Assembly (NCBI GenBank): GCA_023512835.1
Contig: CM042090.1
Span: forward strand, 20,558,356-20,622,355
DNA: 64,000 bases
Direction of reading: 5' to 3'
From: Taxillus chinensis
Lineage: Eukaryota; Streptophyta; Magnoliopsida; Santalales; Loranthaceae
The notes under the pieces are model-generated. The model was given only the letters and a program-made list of their open reading frames with translations, did no database searches and was not told the DNA's origin. This document shows, in pieces, positions 13,273 through 25,800 of the stretch (positions within the stretch are counted from its first letter, which is position 1; each line of letters opens with the position of its first letter). The position numbers were made by a program, and so were the translations under genes.

Positions 13273-13954
13273 CATTCAAAGTATCACTTTGAATGGCTAA
13301 AATGAATCCTCCATAATCCAACATCCAATTGGGGGAAGCCAGTTACGAGGTTGTACCATGTTCTGGCCGTGATTGGATAAACAGATCTCCCATAGCCACA
13401 CTCCAATCCAGATGATATGAATAACTGAACAAGCAAATCAATGACTAAATAGTTTGGCACACCAGCCAACAACATAAGGTAAACAGATGCATTACCCTCG
13501 CACTTGAGAAGAAAAAAAAACACCACAGGTTTGTTAACTATAGAAACATGCTCTACACAAAAATAACTTGATTACATTTTTAATTATCATACAGGAAAAG
13601 CAAAGTCGATCGAAGTATGTTCTAGAAGGCCTAGGCTAGAGAGCCACGAGGACTATTTTGATTTTCATGATTATTAAGTTTTTTTTTCTTCATTACTTTC
13701 CCTTATTCTTAAATGAAGTTATTTTTGTTATAATAAAAATAATTTTACAAAAACAAAATTCATCATCATTACTTTCCCTCATTCTCAAAAAACTATATAT
13801 TTTTATTATAATAAAAAATTATTTTACAGGTTTTAGTAGAACTTTTGTCGCGAAAACTATTTTGACATTTCATAAAACCTCACTTAAGTTTTCGTTTTTT
13901 CTTTTAATAGAAAAAACTTTTAAAATCCTTTGAATAAAAATTGAAAAACACAAT
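12895..13954. other. Intergenic region between the DUF1442 gene and tRNA-Leu
   Basis: Contains the DUF1442 3' flank, a long CT microsatellite and AT-rich DNA. No gene seen. Confidence 0.6.
13207..13270. repeat. (CT)n microsatellite
   Basis: More than 30 uninterrupted TC dinucleotides in intergenic DNA. Confidence 0.97.
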
Positions 13955-14035
13955 TGTTGACAGTGGGATTCGAACCCACGCCCTTTCGGACCAGAACCTT
14001 AATCTGGCGCCTTAGACCGACTCGGCCATATCAAC
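13955..14035 (-). tRNA. tRNA-Leu(AAG)
   Basis: The minus strand folds as an 81-base class II tRNA. The acceptor GTTGATA pairs with TGTCAAC and the discriminator is A. The anticodon stem CCAGA/TCTGG encloses loop TTAAGGT, so the anticodon is AAG. A long variable arm (GTCCGAAAGGGC) and the T arm with GGTTCGAATCC follow. There is no intron and no encoded CCA. It reads leucine CUU/CUC codons in the cytosol. Box A and box B promoter sequences are intact. Confidence 0.97.
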
Positions 14036-14470
14036 ACGACATTCGGCACACAAAGTTTTACTTTACCGTATATTGCACTTGTAGTTCATTGTTCATTTTA
14101 TCGCACTTGCTAGTTTTCCATATTTTCTCAGCAACCAGAAGAATAGAAAAGCGGGTATCACATACGATGGAACCAAATGGTGTAGTGTTTTTGGAATGAC
14201 GCTAAAATCGCAAGCTCACAAATGACTGAAATAAAATCCGGTTAACGTCTCTACTAGCAACCAAAAGAGTATCAGTAAGTGCCTGTAAATTAAGAGACAA
14301 TGACCCTTTGTTTAGCCATGATGAGGATGAGGTACAACAACATACGAGGATAACTAGCAAGCAACCCAGAGTTTTCAGTTTTGGTATCAGTAAGTGCCAA
14401 TTAGTGCTGCTAACCCAACTAACCTCCCGTCACTAACAAGAAAATTGAGGCAAGAACATCCACAACTAAG
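14036..14470. other. Spacer between tRNA-Leu and the receptor-kinase gene
   Basis: Upstream flank of the tRNA gene and 3' untranslated region of the minus-strand kinase. No separate gene seen. Confidence 0.6.
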
Positions 14471-16996
14471 TCAAGAAATGAAATCCTTCAACTCCCCGAC
14501 AACTTCTTCAATGGTTGGCCTGTTACCAGGGGATTCATGCGTGCAAAGGAAAGCAATCTTCCCCAGCTTCATTGCCTCAGCTTCTGAAAACTTTCCCACA
14601 AGGTTCGTGTCGATAAAATCTTCAACCTTGGACAGCCCCACTCCCGGACGGGCCATGGGGCTGATTCTCTGTTTTCCGGAGAGGATTTGGAAAACAATCA
14701 CACCGAATGCGTAGATATCGCTCTTCTCGGTGAACCGGCCAGTAGTGGTGTACTCAGGAGCCAAGTAACCCAGGGCAGCGGACGATTTGAGTGTGGAGAA
14801 GACGACATCATCCGCGAGGAGCCTGTGAGTGCCTGAGTCGGAAAGCAAGGGAATGAACTGCTGATCAATGAGGACTTTCTCTGCGGATATGTTCTGATGG
14901 ACCAAGGCAGATTTGTCTCCATAGTTTCCATGCAAATATGCAATACCTGGTTAGAATTTAGAAACAATACATTTTTAGTGCATTCACAAGTCACAACACT
15001 AAAAGAAGGCCATTGTTCGGTTTCAACAAGTTCACATCGAATCTTCATATAACATTAAAATTAAATTGTTGCACATGGCCAATTTTTTATTTTTTTATTT
15101 TTGAAGAGAACAGAATTTGCTGACCTTTGGCAATGCCACTGATGATAGATATTCTGGCAGGCCAATCAAGGAACTTGCCGCTTCCACCTTTGACATCCAA
15201 ATACTGCGACAAGTTCCCATTTGGCACAAAATCATAGACAATAAAACACTCCCCTCTCCCTTTGGAACAGCAGAAACCCCTCAGTCTAACAAGATTATCG
15301 TGCTTCAGGGAGGTCAGCAACTTCAATCCCACCATTAACTCTGCTTCGTCTGACTTGCAGCTTGTCTTCGGAATGCATTTAACAGCAATAGCTGACCCAT
15401 CCCTTAGAATGCCTTTGAAGATGGCAGAGAAACTGCCCTTTCCAAGCAAATTCACCTCAGAGAAGCAGCACGTTGCGCGCTCAACATCTTCCAGGTTGAA
15501 CATAAACCTTTGTAAAATCTCCTGTGAATGCCCATTCCCAATCCGGCCCTTCCCAAGTGGATCCCACCCACTGGAGTACTCAAGGCTGATGGGGGGAGAG
15601 GAGCTCCTCCTGCAGACCTTGGCCTGGCCAGTACTGTGCTGCCTTTCAGAACTTTCACGAGAAGACCCAATTTTTTGCTTTCCCCAGCGGTACCAAATAA
15701 AAATGAAGAGTCCAACGGTTGCTAAAGCAACAAATGTTCCTATAGCTCCAACTATGGCAAAGATTTGAGGGCTTTTGGATGTTAGGTGCACATTTGCAGG
15801 GAACCCATTTGAGCCACCCTCTATTGGCTCGGGCTTGTTTGGCCTCCCGTTATCCAAATTGGAACAAACTTTCAAAAGGGAAAACCCAACTCCACATAAG
15901 CCTGGGTTGTTTCTATACAAGAACCCATCACCCAGCCTCTTTAGAGCTTCATTAATTAGCACCCACAATAAATCAAAATCAGACATCTTTATCATCATAC
16001 AAAATCTGTAAGCAGTCATAAAAATTATGGAAATGAGTGTTACCTGAGGGGGCATTCCCAGAAAGAGTATTGTTTTGGACATCTAGAACTTGCAGATTGG
16101 GAGCATTTGACAATTTCGTTGGTATAGAACCGAAAAGGCCATTGTAGCTCATATCCAGTCTCCTTAACATCCCCATATCCCCCAAACTAGCGGGTATTGC
16201 ACCGGTTAATTGGTTGCTCTGCAGTGAGAGAACGCCAAGCTTTTGCAGAGATCCCAGCTGAGTAGGTATGCTCCCACTCAACTTGTTGCAACAGAGCTGC
16301 AGAACTATATTTTAAAAAAGGACAACAAAAAAAGGGGGGGGGCCTACATTAGAAGCTTCGTAGTCAGTTTGCAGAGAGGAGAACTGTTTTCCAAGGAAAC
16401 TAGCTACTTTCCTCCAAACAAACGAGAGCCTTTAAGAGTGGCGCTTAGCTTGTATATGCTAACTATTATACTATTGATGAATTATGTAATGAAGATAACA
16501 CACACCCACACACGGTGGGGGCGTCGGGGTGGTGTCTCGCCGATGGTGTTGGAAATCACTAACCTTGAAGATTAGACAAATTTCCAATCTGCAGAGGGAC
16601 AGTGCCAGAGAGATTATTGACGTTGAGATACAAATCCGTGAGCTGACTCAGACTCGCAATCTCCTCAGGGATTTCTCCGTACAAATTGTTGAAGTGCAAG
16701 TAGAGACCCGTAAGGCTGGTGAGGTCGCCCACGGCGGCTGGTATTTCGCCGGAGAGCCCCTTTCCCTGGAGAGAGATGTTGGTGACGCGGCGGCGCTCGT
16801 CGCACGAGACGCCCTCAAAGGAGGCGAAGCCGCATGGTTCGGCGCCGGCCCAGGAGGAGAGGAAGCGGCCGCGTGGGTCGAGAGAAGCCTTGATGGCCAT
16901 GAGAGCCTTCAGGTCGGCGTTTTCACAGAGGGTTGGTGGGATTGACAAAGTTGAGAGGAGGAGGACGAAGGAGAAGAGATGGGGAGACAAAACCAT
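14471..16996 (-). CDS. LRR receptor-like protein kinase, probable pseudokinase (At5g51560-like)
   Basis: Four exons in phase: 16996-16564, 16304-16044, 15946-15125, 14946-14471, giving 663 residues. A signal peptide (MVLSPHLFSFVLLLSTL) starts at the internal ATG at 16996, chosen because 50 non-signal-like residues would otherwise precede it. An LRRNT domain and about five leucine-rich repeats follow to about residue 230. The membrane helix is near 293-317 and the kinase domain spans about 400-663. The ATP-binding lysine is present (AVK, about 421), but the catalytic-loop HRD is HQN (522-524) and the metal-binding DFG is DSG (542-544). The catalytic Asp is therefore lost and phosphotransfer is doubtful. 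The sequence resembles Arabidopsis At5g51560, which as I recall also lacks HRD. It is probably a plasma-membrane signalling scaffold; the ligand is unknown. Confidence 0.93.
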
Positions 16997-18900
16997 TTCT
17001 AGATTTGGTGTGGCAGAATGTGGGTAAGCTTGCGTTGTTTGTTTGTTTGTTTGGTTGGTTGGTTGGTTTGGTAGGAGGAGTGGAGAAGGTGAGTTGAAAT
17101 GGAGGAAGGTCTGCGACGGGTTCAACCGACCATATTTGGTAAACATGGTGCTTGCATTGCACTCTGCAGATACAGGGTCCCTGGTTTTGTCCGTGTTCTT
17201 CTGAACTCTCAGGGAGGGGTTAATGGGTTAATTTAAAATTTCGAATCAAGTAAATTAAATAAATTTTAAAAGTGAATTTATACAATTTTTATCACACTCA
17301 CTAATTAATATTTGAAATTGGGAGTACACAATTTCAAACTCAAAATACGAAAGGTGGTGAAAAGGCCAAAGAGGTAGCCAGTTACAGACAGACAGGCATG
17401 GGATACCTGAAGACAGTGGTCAGTGGACTAAAATATGTACCATACACTGACCAGTGATGTAAAAAGCTGATACACATGTCACGTGGTGACATACGTTTGG
17501 TCCGACCAGTGGTAACTGGTAAATCACTCACAAGTGACAAGGCTCCTTTCTTAACTTTTCTCGTACCAATAAAAAGTTTTAATCAGAAAATTTGTCACGT
17601 CGTTGTTAAATCTAATTTATCATTATTTCTTCTATTAAAATAACATGATGAAGTGCTTTATACAATTACCATTAGGCAAAAACAAATATACTCAATCTAG
17701 GATATATGTACTTTCGAGCTGGCTCGGGAAGCATAATACCTGTGTTCATACCGAACACCTCTCTCGAGTGGGATGACACCAAATGCACCTCACTTGGATT
17801 ATCTTTGGATTCTTATGACACTACTAATCATTCATTTTATATAACTAGAATTTTCATCAAGACAATTTCTCGAAATATTAATGCATGAGCATCTTGAACC
17901 CTCCTAAGTTCGGGCATAGGCCTACAATAGTGATTTCCTCACTTACATTATCAGACAATATTTTTGAAAGTGAATGCCAGGAAAAAAAAATCTTATTCTT
18001 GATAATTATAATTCTTAAAGTGAAAATATTTTTTAAAGTGAAAAAAAATTCTTATACTTATAATTCTAACGTGCCCCTCACATGCTCCTATATTAATATT
18101 ATATTATATTATTAATATAATATTATTATGTACGAATATAATGTTAATTGTTATGACTTATAAGTATAGTTATGATATTATATATAAAATAATTATAAAT
18201 TATTATGTATATGATATATTTATGTATTATATGTATGTATATAACGTAACTACATTTATCAGTTATAACTTATATATATTATTTATTTTTGTTATTTCTT
18301 TTTTTTCGATATATCAATAATTATATGATGTAATTATAAATTTAAAAGTAAATAATATAAATTGTTGTTTAAATATATTATAAATATAAGTTTATGTAAT
18401 TACAAGAAAAATTAAAGTTTTAAATTAAACAAGCTTGATTTGAACTATTAGCTCAACTCAATTACTGTTTATATGACCCCAGAGTTCGGCTGGGTACAAC
18501 TCTAACTCAATTTCTTGGTATGACTTCAGAGCAGCGTCGAAGCGATAATAAATTTAACGCAGTGCTCAATGCTGTGGTGCCTCGTAATGGGAGCTAGTGT
18601 AGCACATGTGTGGCCTCAAACGATGCCTCGGATTTTCCGGTGTAATTGAATTGTAATTTGTTTTTGCCTTTTAAGAATTAGAAAAACCAAAGAAAATAAG
18701 AACATGGTCAACGTAAATAATATTAAATTCTAATGGTGCTGTGCTGGCGAAGATTTTTTAATTCTGTTATTCTATCGTTTGCCGAGTGTTCAAATTTTCA
18801 ATGTCGGGGTGATTATTTATTTATTTTATTTTATTTTCCTATATGACAGCTTCGTATCTCCTACGGTCCTACCTTTTCTTCTCTCTACTGCACTCGATTC
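16997..18900. other. Intergenic region upstream of the receptor-kinase gene
   Basis: The first 200 bases hold the kinase 5' leader, including a GTTT/GGTT-rich tract at 17035-17075. The rest is AT-rich with palindromic AT stretches near 18090-18130. No gene recognised. Confidence 0.6.
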
Positions 18901-18908
18901 TCTTTGCC

Positions 18909-19314
18909 TACGGTGGAAAACGGACCGGACCAAAAAATAATGGATCAAAAAATATCTACTTCGACGCGGACTAATCCATATTTATTTATGTATTTAAAAT
19001 AAATATTTATATATTAATTTTTGTTAAATATTTTTAAAATTTTATTTTTAAACCGTATAGTTTTAAAAATAATAAATTTAAGCTATATATACTAATATAT
19101 TAAGTAAAATAAGTAATAATTTTTGAAAAAGTAAATTTTTAAAAAATAATAAGCCAGTCATGGACCGGTCCGTATCCACACGGATTTGGTCCGCATGGAC
19201 CGGGCCTAAACGGACCAGTCCGTTTAGGCCCGCGATTAAAATGGATCAAATTTTTTTTTTGTCCAGTCCGGTCCATGAACCGTCCGCGGACCGGTGGTCC
19301 ATTTTACACCCCTA
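18909..19314. mobile_element. hAT-type MITE with target-site duplication
   Basis: The left end TACGGTGGAAAACGGACC and the inverted right end TAGGGGTGTAAAATGGACC form imperfect terminal inverted repeats of the plant hAT type. Flanking 8-base duplications are TCTTTGCC (18901-18908) and TCTTTACC (19315-19322), with one mismatch. The 406-base body is rich in GGACCGG/CCGGTCC palindromes near both ends, has an AT-rich core and has no coding frame. It is non-autonomous and would have needed a transposase supplied in trans. Confidence 0.75.
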
Positions 19315-19322
19315 TCTTTACC

Positions 19323-20988
19323 ACACTCACAGTTAAATTAATTACTTAATTTATAATATTACTTGTATTGACTAGATTTTAAATCTTAAATTTATTTAAA
19401 ATGTTAAATAATATTATTAAATTTATATAAAATATTGAAGTACATCAATCAATAATAATAATTATTGTTGTGACTATTATTACATTATTGCAGCTATTAT
19501 TGTTATGATAAATAATTTGTATAATGGACCAATGACATTATTGCAAAACTATAGCTGATATGAACAACTGAAATTTTGTCTTTCGTCCTCATTTGATAAT
19601 TTAGTATACTTTTATGTTATTATAGTTAATTGGTTATCCATTGGTTATATAATTGCGATTGTGCATAGTATTACTCTATTGTTATTACTACTATCACTAC
19701 TTAGGGCAGTCGCAACATACACCCATTCGTTTTTTCTACTTTCGTATATTTAAATTACGTTTTGCTTTCATATATAAATATACACTATAATTGATTACAT
19801 TAATCACTCTTTATATAATTAAAATAATATTTTATACTGCTTTAAATTTGATAATATTTTTTAAAATCTAATATGAAATAAAAGTAAAAAGTTACGAAAA
19901 AATATTAATGAAAGCAGCAAGGGATTTTTTTATATATAATTTAATATTTTATAAAGAGTGAACTGTATTTTTCAATACATTAAGAAACAATGTACAAACC
20001 ATATACAGTAAATTAAATATATGACTTTTGTCGTTGTAATGATTTTATAACTTCGTCACTTTTTTTTATTAAATAAAGGAAAAATAACCTTTTATATTGA
20101 ATCTGTTATTAGTGCCATTTTTTAATAGTTTGTAATATATTTTAATATGAATAACCAAATTAGACACTTAAAGCAACACAAAGAGGTTATATATTGTCTA
20201 TAAATAGAGAGTCAAATACAAAAAATAAATTTTAGCACACTTTTTCATACAATTATCCCAACGCAACAACTATTTATTTTTGAATAGCAACTATTCATCA
20301 TTCATATATTATTTTATTACTTTTTACCTTTTCATTTTTCTCTTTATATATCCAAATGATAGTTTATTATATTATAAATATAATAAAATTTATTATTTTA
20401 TTAAAATTAAAATTAAAATTAAAATAAAAAGTATTGTTGGAGTTAAAAGCAAAAAATACTTTACACAAATAAAGAATGATCTACATATAACAAATACAAT
20501 ACGTATTATTGTGGAGATACTCTTACGACTCAAAACATTAACACCAAAATACATGGTTTGATGAATACAAGAGAAATATAACTACATAGGCCAAAAAATA
20601 TAATTACGAACTACAAATTTATCATATTTAGGAAATTACTTTACAAAGGCTTATTTGAAAATTTATTTATCCTATTAAATTTTATTTCTTAAAATAATAT
20701 TATTTTGTTGAATTCAATGTAAAATTATGGATAATAATTTTTTTTATAAGTTATAGTTTTTATTAATATTAAAAGACAACAATGAATATCGGGCCGCACC
20801 TGTTAAATATTTTAAAGTTGTACCCATTTTATCAAGTGATTCTTGATCTCATGAGAATGGACATGGGCTTGTTATATACAGTCAGTCGGCGCCGCTGATG
20901 TGACGGTGAGTTGTATTTATTCCCTGGGCAAAATGGCTCACACGCCTCGCCCGCCGAGCCTATCTCATTCAAATTTTCACATATGCCC
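19323..20988. other. AT-rich intergenic region upstream of RPS13
   Basis: AT-rich DNA with no recognisable gene. A frame at 20280-20561 is low-complexity Tyr/Phe/Ile/Lys and looks like chance. Confidence 0.6.
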
Positions 20989-21122
20989 TGGGCCTCAGCA
21001 GATCTCACTGCTGGCCCAACCCCCCCCAAAAAAGAAGACAAGTCCAAGGACCACGAGTGCAAATAAAAAAAAGTACATATAAAACTCGACCACCTCTTCC
21101 ACGTCGTTGGAAACTAGGGTTT
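20989..21122 (+). promoter_or_regulatory. Site II and telo-box promoter module of RPS13
   Basis: TGGGCC lies at 20989-20994, its inverse GGCCCA at 21013-21018 and TAGGGTTT (an inverted telo-box) at 21115-21122, all within 225 bases of the ATG. Paired site II elements with a telo-box are the established signature of plant ribosomal-protein promoters, read by TCP-type factors and linked to growth. Its activity here is inferred. Confidence 0.7.
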
Positions 21123-21213
21123 CAGCTGCCGTCCAAGGTAAGGTAGGTAAGGGCGCGAGCAGATCTAGAGATCACCTTTGCCAGGAGCAGCCTCACATTT
21201 CTCCGACGACGTC

Positions 21214-23452
21214 ATGGGTCGCATGCACAGCCGCGGGTTTGCTATATACTTCTCTCTCGATCGCTCTTATGTTTCTTCGGACATGTTAATCCAATCCTAA
21301 TCCAGGCGATTGTCTGATGTTTTTGACTGTGTGTTCTTTTCCTTGGATGTGATTACAGTAAGGGTATATCGGCCTCAGCTCTGCCGTATAAGAGGACTCC
21401 ACCAAGTTGGCTCAAGACCTCTTCCACTGATGTCAGAAACCATGCTCTTATCTTACTTGTTTTTTTTATTGTTAACGTTCTTTTCAGTATTGTGTTGTGA
21501 TTTTTTTTTTTTGCGTTGCTTCTACAATTTTGTTACTGTTCTTCGTTTTTTCGTTGTCATTTTTTTTTTAATTTTTTTCCCTCTACCGTTCATGCTGTAA
21601 ACCCTGATACCCTTTTTAATTTGTTACAGTGGAAATTCAAGGAAAATAAATACGATAATTTTTCTTGTTTTTTCTTACCAGAATTGTTTGATGTGAACCT
21701 TTGCCCCATTTTGCTGTATTACCTCATCTGCTCCTCCCAGTGGATGATTCTATCCGTCAACACGTTAAGTGCGTGTTTTGTTTTGTCGAAAGTTGCTGGC
21801 GTGTTTGGTTTGCTGTTTTTTTTTTCTTTTTTGCAAAACCAAGCTTTGAGTTTCAAAACTTTGTTTTGCACATGGTCACTTCAAAATTGAACAAATCATA
21901 GTTTTGGCTATTGAAACCGGATATACATCTAAAACTAAACTTATTTTTTTTCAGAACTTAATGTTGAGACTGAAATATTATTTTAATTTTTATTCATTTT
22001 TTGGTTTGAAAACATAGCTCACCCTAAATTTTGGGAGACTGAAATATTATTTTAATTTTTAATCATTTTCCTAGGTTGAGGACAATGTATTCAATATTGT
22101 TCAAACTTGGTTCTTTGGGAGATTGGTTTAATTGGTACCCATTAGTCATGTTTAAATTTGTTTAAGAATTTCTACTTATACCCTTCATTTATCCCAGGTG
22201 GAGGATAATATTTGCAGGTTTGCAAAGAAGGGTCTGACACCTTCCCAAATTGGTGTTATACTTCGAGACTCTCATGGTATTGCTCAGGTAAAGAGCGTTA
22301 CTGGGAGCAAGATCTTACGTATCCTCAAGGCCCATGGTATACCCTTCTCTCCTTCGTTTTTTTAAAAAGTATTCTTTAGTGGGAAGAGAAATAAAGTGTA
22401 TTTATGTGTTTAAATTGGCTAGGTCTTGCCCCAGAAATACCTGAGGACCTTTATCACCTCATTAAGAAGGCTGTTGCTATAAGAAAGCATCTAGAGAGGA
22501 ACAGAAAGGATAAGGACTCCAAGTTCAGATTGATCTTGGTTGAGAGTCGCATCCACCGACTCGCCCGTTACTACAAGAGGACAAAGAAGCTTCCACCCGT
22601 CTGGAAATAGTATGTTTCAGTTTCATAATGATCTACTTCTACAAGTTCTACGTGTATTTTATTTTATTTTATTTTTGTTCATTAGTCCTTTCAATTTAAG
22701 TGAACATGGGGTGTAAAGAATGTGTCTGGAAACACAAGCCAGGAAATATGCTCATTCACAAAAAAAAGCACCGGATTTAATCTTATTTTGGAAATTATGC
22801 TATTCCAGTTGGTGCTCATTAAATTCTAATATACAGAAGTGGAATCCAGAAAAGTAATATGAGGTTAACTGAAGTTTCATTTGTGGAGACATAGTGTTGG
22901 ACTGCTGGTATGCCTTGATAAGAAAAAGAAAATCCCTAGATAACCATTTGATGGACTGCTGAACACTGTTCACTTTCCTAATTTAGTAATCTTGAATGCA
23001 GGCCTAATTTGCTGATTACACCTTATGCCTTGCTGGTTACCAGCCATGCGATGCTGCCATATTTGGCTTTGAAGTGCTCATTGCCCTTTATTGCAAGTTT
23101 TAACTTTAGCAAATAACTAATTGCTTAGGGTAGTTTGTTTGAAATTTTTGTCTGTGTTTTATTTAGAAATAAAGTGAAAGCTAGTTTTGATTGAATGTCT
23201 TGCTCTTAGTTAAGGTGTAACTTCATAAACGATTCCTTGAAGCTTTTTTAGAGATAGTTGCATGCATTGCATGTTTGTTGCTAATTAAGTAATATATTTT
23301 TTCATCTTCTACCAAGCTGGATTCCTAACCTGATTTTTGCCATACTAAATTTGAATTATACCCACACTGATTGTTATATACATGCTAATGTGTACCTATG
23401 CGTTACTGCACTTTGCAGCGAATCTACCACTGCCAGCACACTTGTGGCCTAG
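21214..23452 (+). CDS. RPS13: 40S ribosomal protein S13 (uS15)
   Basis: Small-subunit ribosomal protein that binds 18S rRNA in the cytosolic 40S particle. Five exons in phase: 21214-21236, 21359-21431, 22198-22336, 22423-22609, 23419-23452. They give exactly 151 residues, the standard length. The protein starts [20 protein letters not shown]. It contains the conserved segments [31 protein letters not shown] and [19 protein letters not shown], and ends [10 protein letters not shown], all as in plant S13. The short first exon codes for only about eight residues, which is typical of plant ribosomal-protein genes. The promoter carries site II elements and a telo-box. Confidence 0.98.
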
Positions 23453-24996
23453 GCAACGGTCAACGGATTTGGTATTTGCATGGACTTTGGTTTTTTTAAT
23501 CGATCGGGGCCATTCCAGCCCGTGGAGCTTGTCATAATTAGATTGACTGAAGAAGCATGAAAAGCTATCTTCGTGTACTGCGTAAACTTAGTTTGTTCTG
23601 TCATTTTTAGATGATCATGTCACTTGTCATTTTTAGATTGTCTCTAAAGAAGATTTTGCACATTTCATTTCAGTTAATTAGTTGTCTTATCCAAGCGGTG
23701 TACACTGCATTTTTTTAGTTCATTCTGAATTGTTTTTGTATCCTGAATTTGCATTTTTGTCATTTTGACAGGCTCAGTTAACCGAAGTACTAAAATGCAT
23801 TTTGGAGTTCTAGCTGACAATATTTTTTGAATCATTTATCTGTTTATTTATTTTTAATTAAAATGTTTTTAGAGTAATGAGAAGTTATGCTGCTTTTACG
23901 ATTTAGTAATTTTGAATTAGAAAAGTAAAATTAGCTATCTTTTATTTTTTATTTATTTATTTTGAATATAAAAAATTAGTGCAAGGAGGAGTTGACTCTG
24001 CTTTTCCAATTTAGTAATTTTGAATTAGAAAATTAGAATTAACTATTTTTTATTTTCTCATTTATTTTTAAACATAAATAATCAGGGTAATGAGGTGTTG
24101 ACGCCGCTTTTCCGATTTTTTTTTTAATTATAAAATTAAAATTAACTGTTATGTATACTATTTACCTTCGTCGTAAGACTACGTTTTTTTTTTTGAAGTC
24201 TGTCTAAAATTGCATTATTTTATGGGACCTGGTGTTTTTCTCGATTATGCAATTTTAGTTTCCATCATAAATCGTCCGTAGTATATATTAATTTTAATTG
24301 CAATTGAATCATGTGATTTTTTCCTTGGCACAATGCTGATGTGCTATTATGTCCTTTCACCTATTTAATAAGAGCACTAATAAATTTAATTTGAAATACC
24401 TGTCTTATTAAATTTTTTATTTAATTTTAAATTTGGTTAGTCCGTGAATTTTAATATTTTATAAATTTCTTAGTTAATAGTCATATTTTGAGTTAAATTT
24501 ATGATTTATGTTATTTTATGTGTGTAAATTTATTAAAATATTTATTATTTCCCTATGAGTATTTTATTTATTGTTATCTTTTGTCTCCTCAAAACTCAAG
24601 CAAAGCAAGGGGTTCACACCTTAAAGCATCGTTGGTAAAAGTTGTTTTAGATAATTATTTTAAAAGTTTAATTTAATAATTTTTTTAAATATAACTGATT
24701 AATTGTATTCACATATTAATAAAATTATTATAGAAGAACTTAACCATTAACCATATAATATAGGAATTAGTTTGAGGATTTATTTAATTTAGTGAATATT
24801 TAGGTAATCGAACAATTGGAATGTATAACATGCTCATTATATTACAATAGAGTGTCGGATAAAATTGAAAATGTTCTTAGAAGTTTATTTGGGTAATCTT
24901 GGATCTTAATTTAAACGACTCTGTAATACAAAAAAAAAAAAAAAAAAAAATTCCAGATCCGTTAAATAAAGGAAAATAATTGAAGCGCCGCCACGA
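23453..24996. other. Downstream region of RPS13
   Basis: Contains the RPS13 3' untranslated region and a tandem repeat of about 110 bases. The rest is AT-rich, with a poly(A) run near 24931-24950. No gene seen. Confidence 0.6.
23871..24153. repeat. Diverged tandem repeat, about 108-base unit, 2.6 copies
   Basis: Unit starts lie near 23871, 23980 and 24086. Each copy contains a GAG(G)AGTTR-like start, CTGCTTTTCCRATTTAGTAA and TTGAATTAGAAAA, then a T-rich tail. Copies differ by point changes and small indels, so the array is old. Confidence 0.75.
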
Positions 24997-25800
24997 GTGA
25001 CAATCAAATTCCAAATGCAATGCAACCGGGGCCAGGCAACTTGCTACCCGGTGATGTACCGGTGGGGGCAAATGACATTCGATGCCAAAAACATACATGC
25101 ATGGCGTTTTTGTTATCAAATCATTGAACGCGATATGTCATTTTGTACTTCTTCTTCTTCTGGTTTGGCAGCACCAACCAAACAACTTGCTGCTGCTGCT
25201 GCCTGCTTCGCTGTATTTGCTTTCGTGGCGGAAACTCTGGTCCACCTCGAGAAGATCAAGAGACTCTGGTCCACCTCTCGCCCTCCTCCTACATTTTGTT
25301 GTTGCAGGCATTGGCTGCTGCGGGGGCTTTGCTTTGCCGGCCTCTCCCGGCAGCGGTGTTTGCCACCGCTGTCCCCGATTAAATCTCAACAGCAGCGTTA
25401 CCTAGCTGCTGTCCAATGCTACCTCGATTGTTGGCTTCAAAACGACCTTCCCCGTGCGTTTCGTATATCCTCCCTCGGTTTGGGCTGCTCGATGACGTGG
25501 CGCCATCGCAACGGCTGTGAGCGCTGCTCCCCAGCGAATGCGAATCCACACCAACCCCCTCTTCCCACTTCGCACCCACCATTCCCAACAACCCTCGTCC
25601 CTCAGCCCCCATCGTCGTCGCCCGCATGCTCCCATCGCGCCTTTACCTTCGCCGTGACCTCGTACCCCTTCCACCCAAGCCGACTCAGAGCTGATACCCG
25701 TAAGCGACGACTCGGAGCACGACGACCTCGCGTGGCGTGGTTTCCACCGTTGCCGGCGCCGGAGCTCACTCTGCCTCATATTCCGGTGGCTATACACTGA
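24997..25800 (+). other. GC-rich island with a 267-codon open frame, coding status unknown
   Basis: A GC-rich block in AT-rich DNA, with an open frame of 267 codons on the plus strand and a 131-codon frame on the minus strand. The plus translation is Cys-, Pro- and Ser-rich with no domain I recognise. Such frames arise easily in GC-rich DNA. It lies 1.3 kb upstream of the glycosyltransferase-like start codon, so it may be that gene's promoter or leader, or an independent transcript. Confidence 0.3.

Noticed and set aside
13954..14199. Open frame starting LTVGFEPTPFRTRTL
   Set aside because: It is the read-through of the tRNA-Leu gene on the opposite strand; the VGFEPTP motif is a well-known artefact of translated tRNA T arms.
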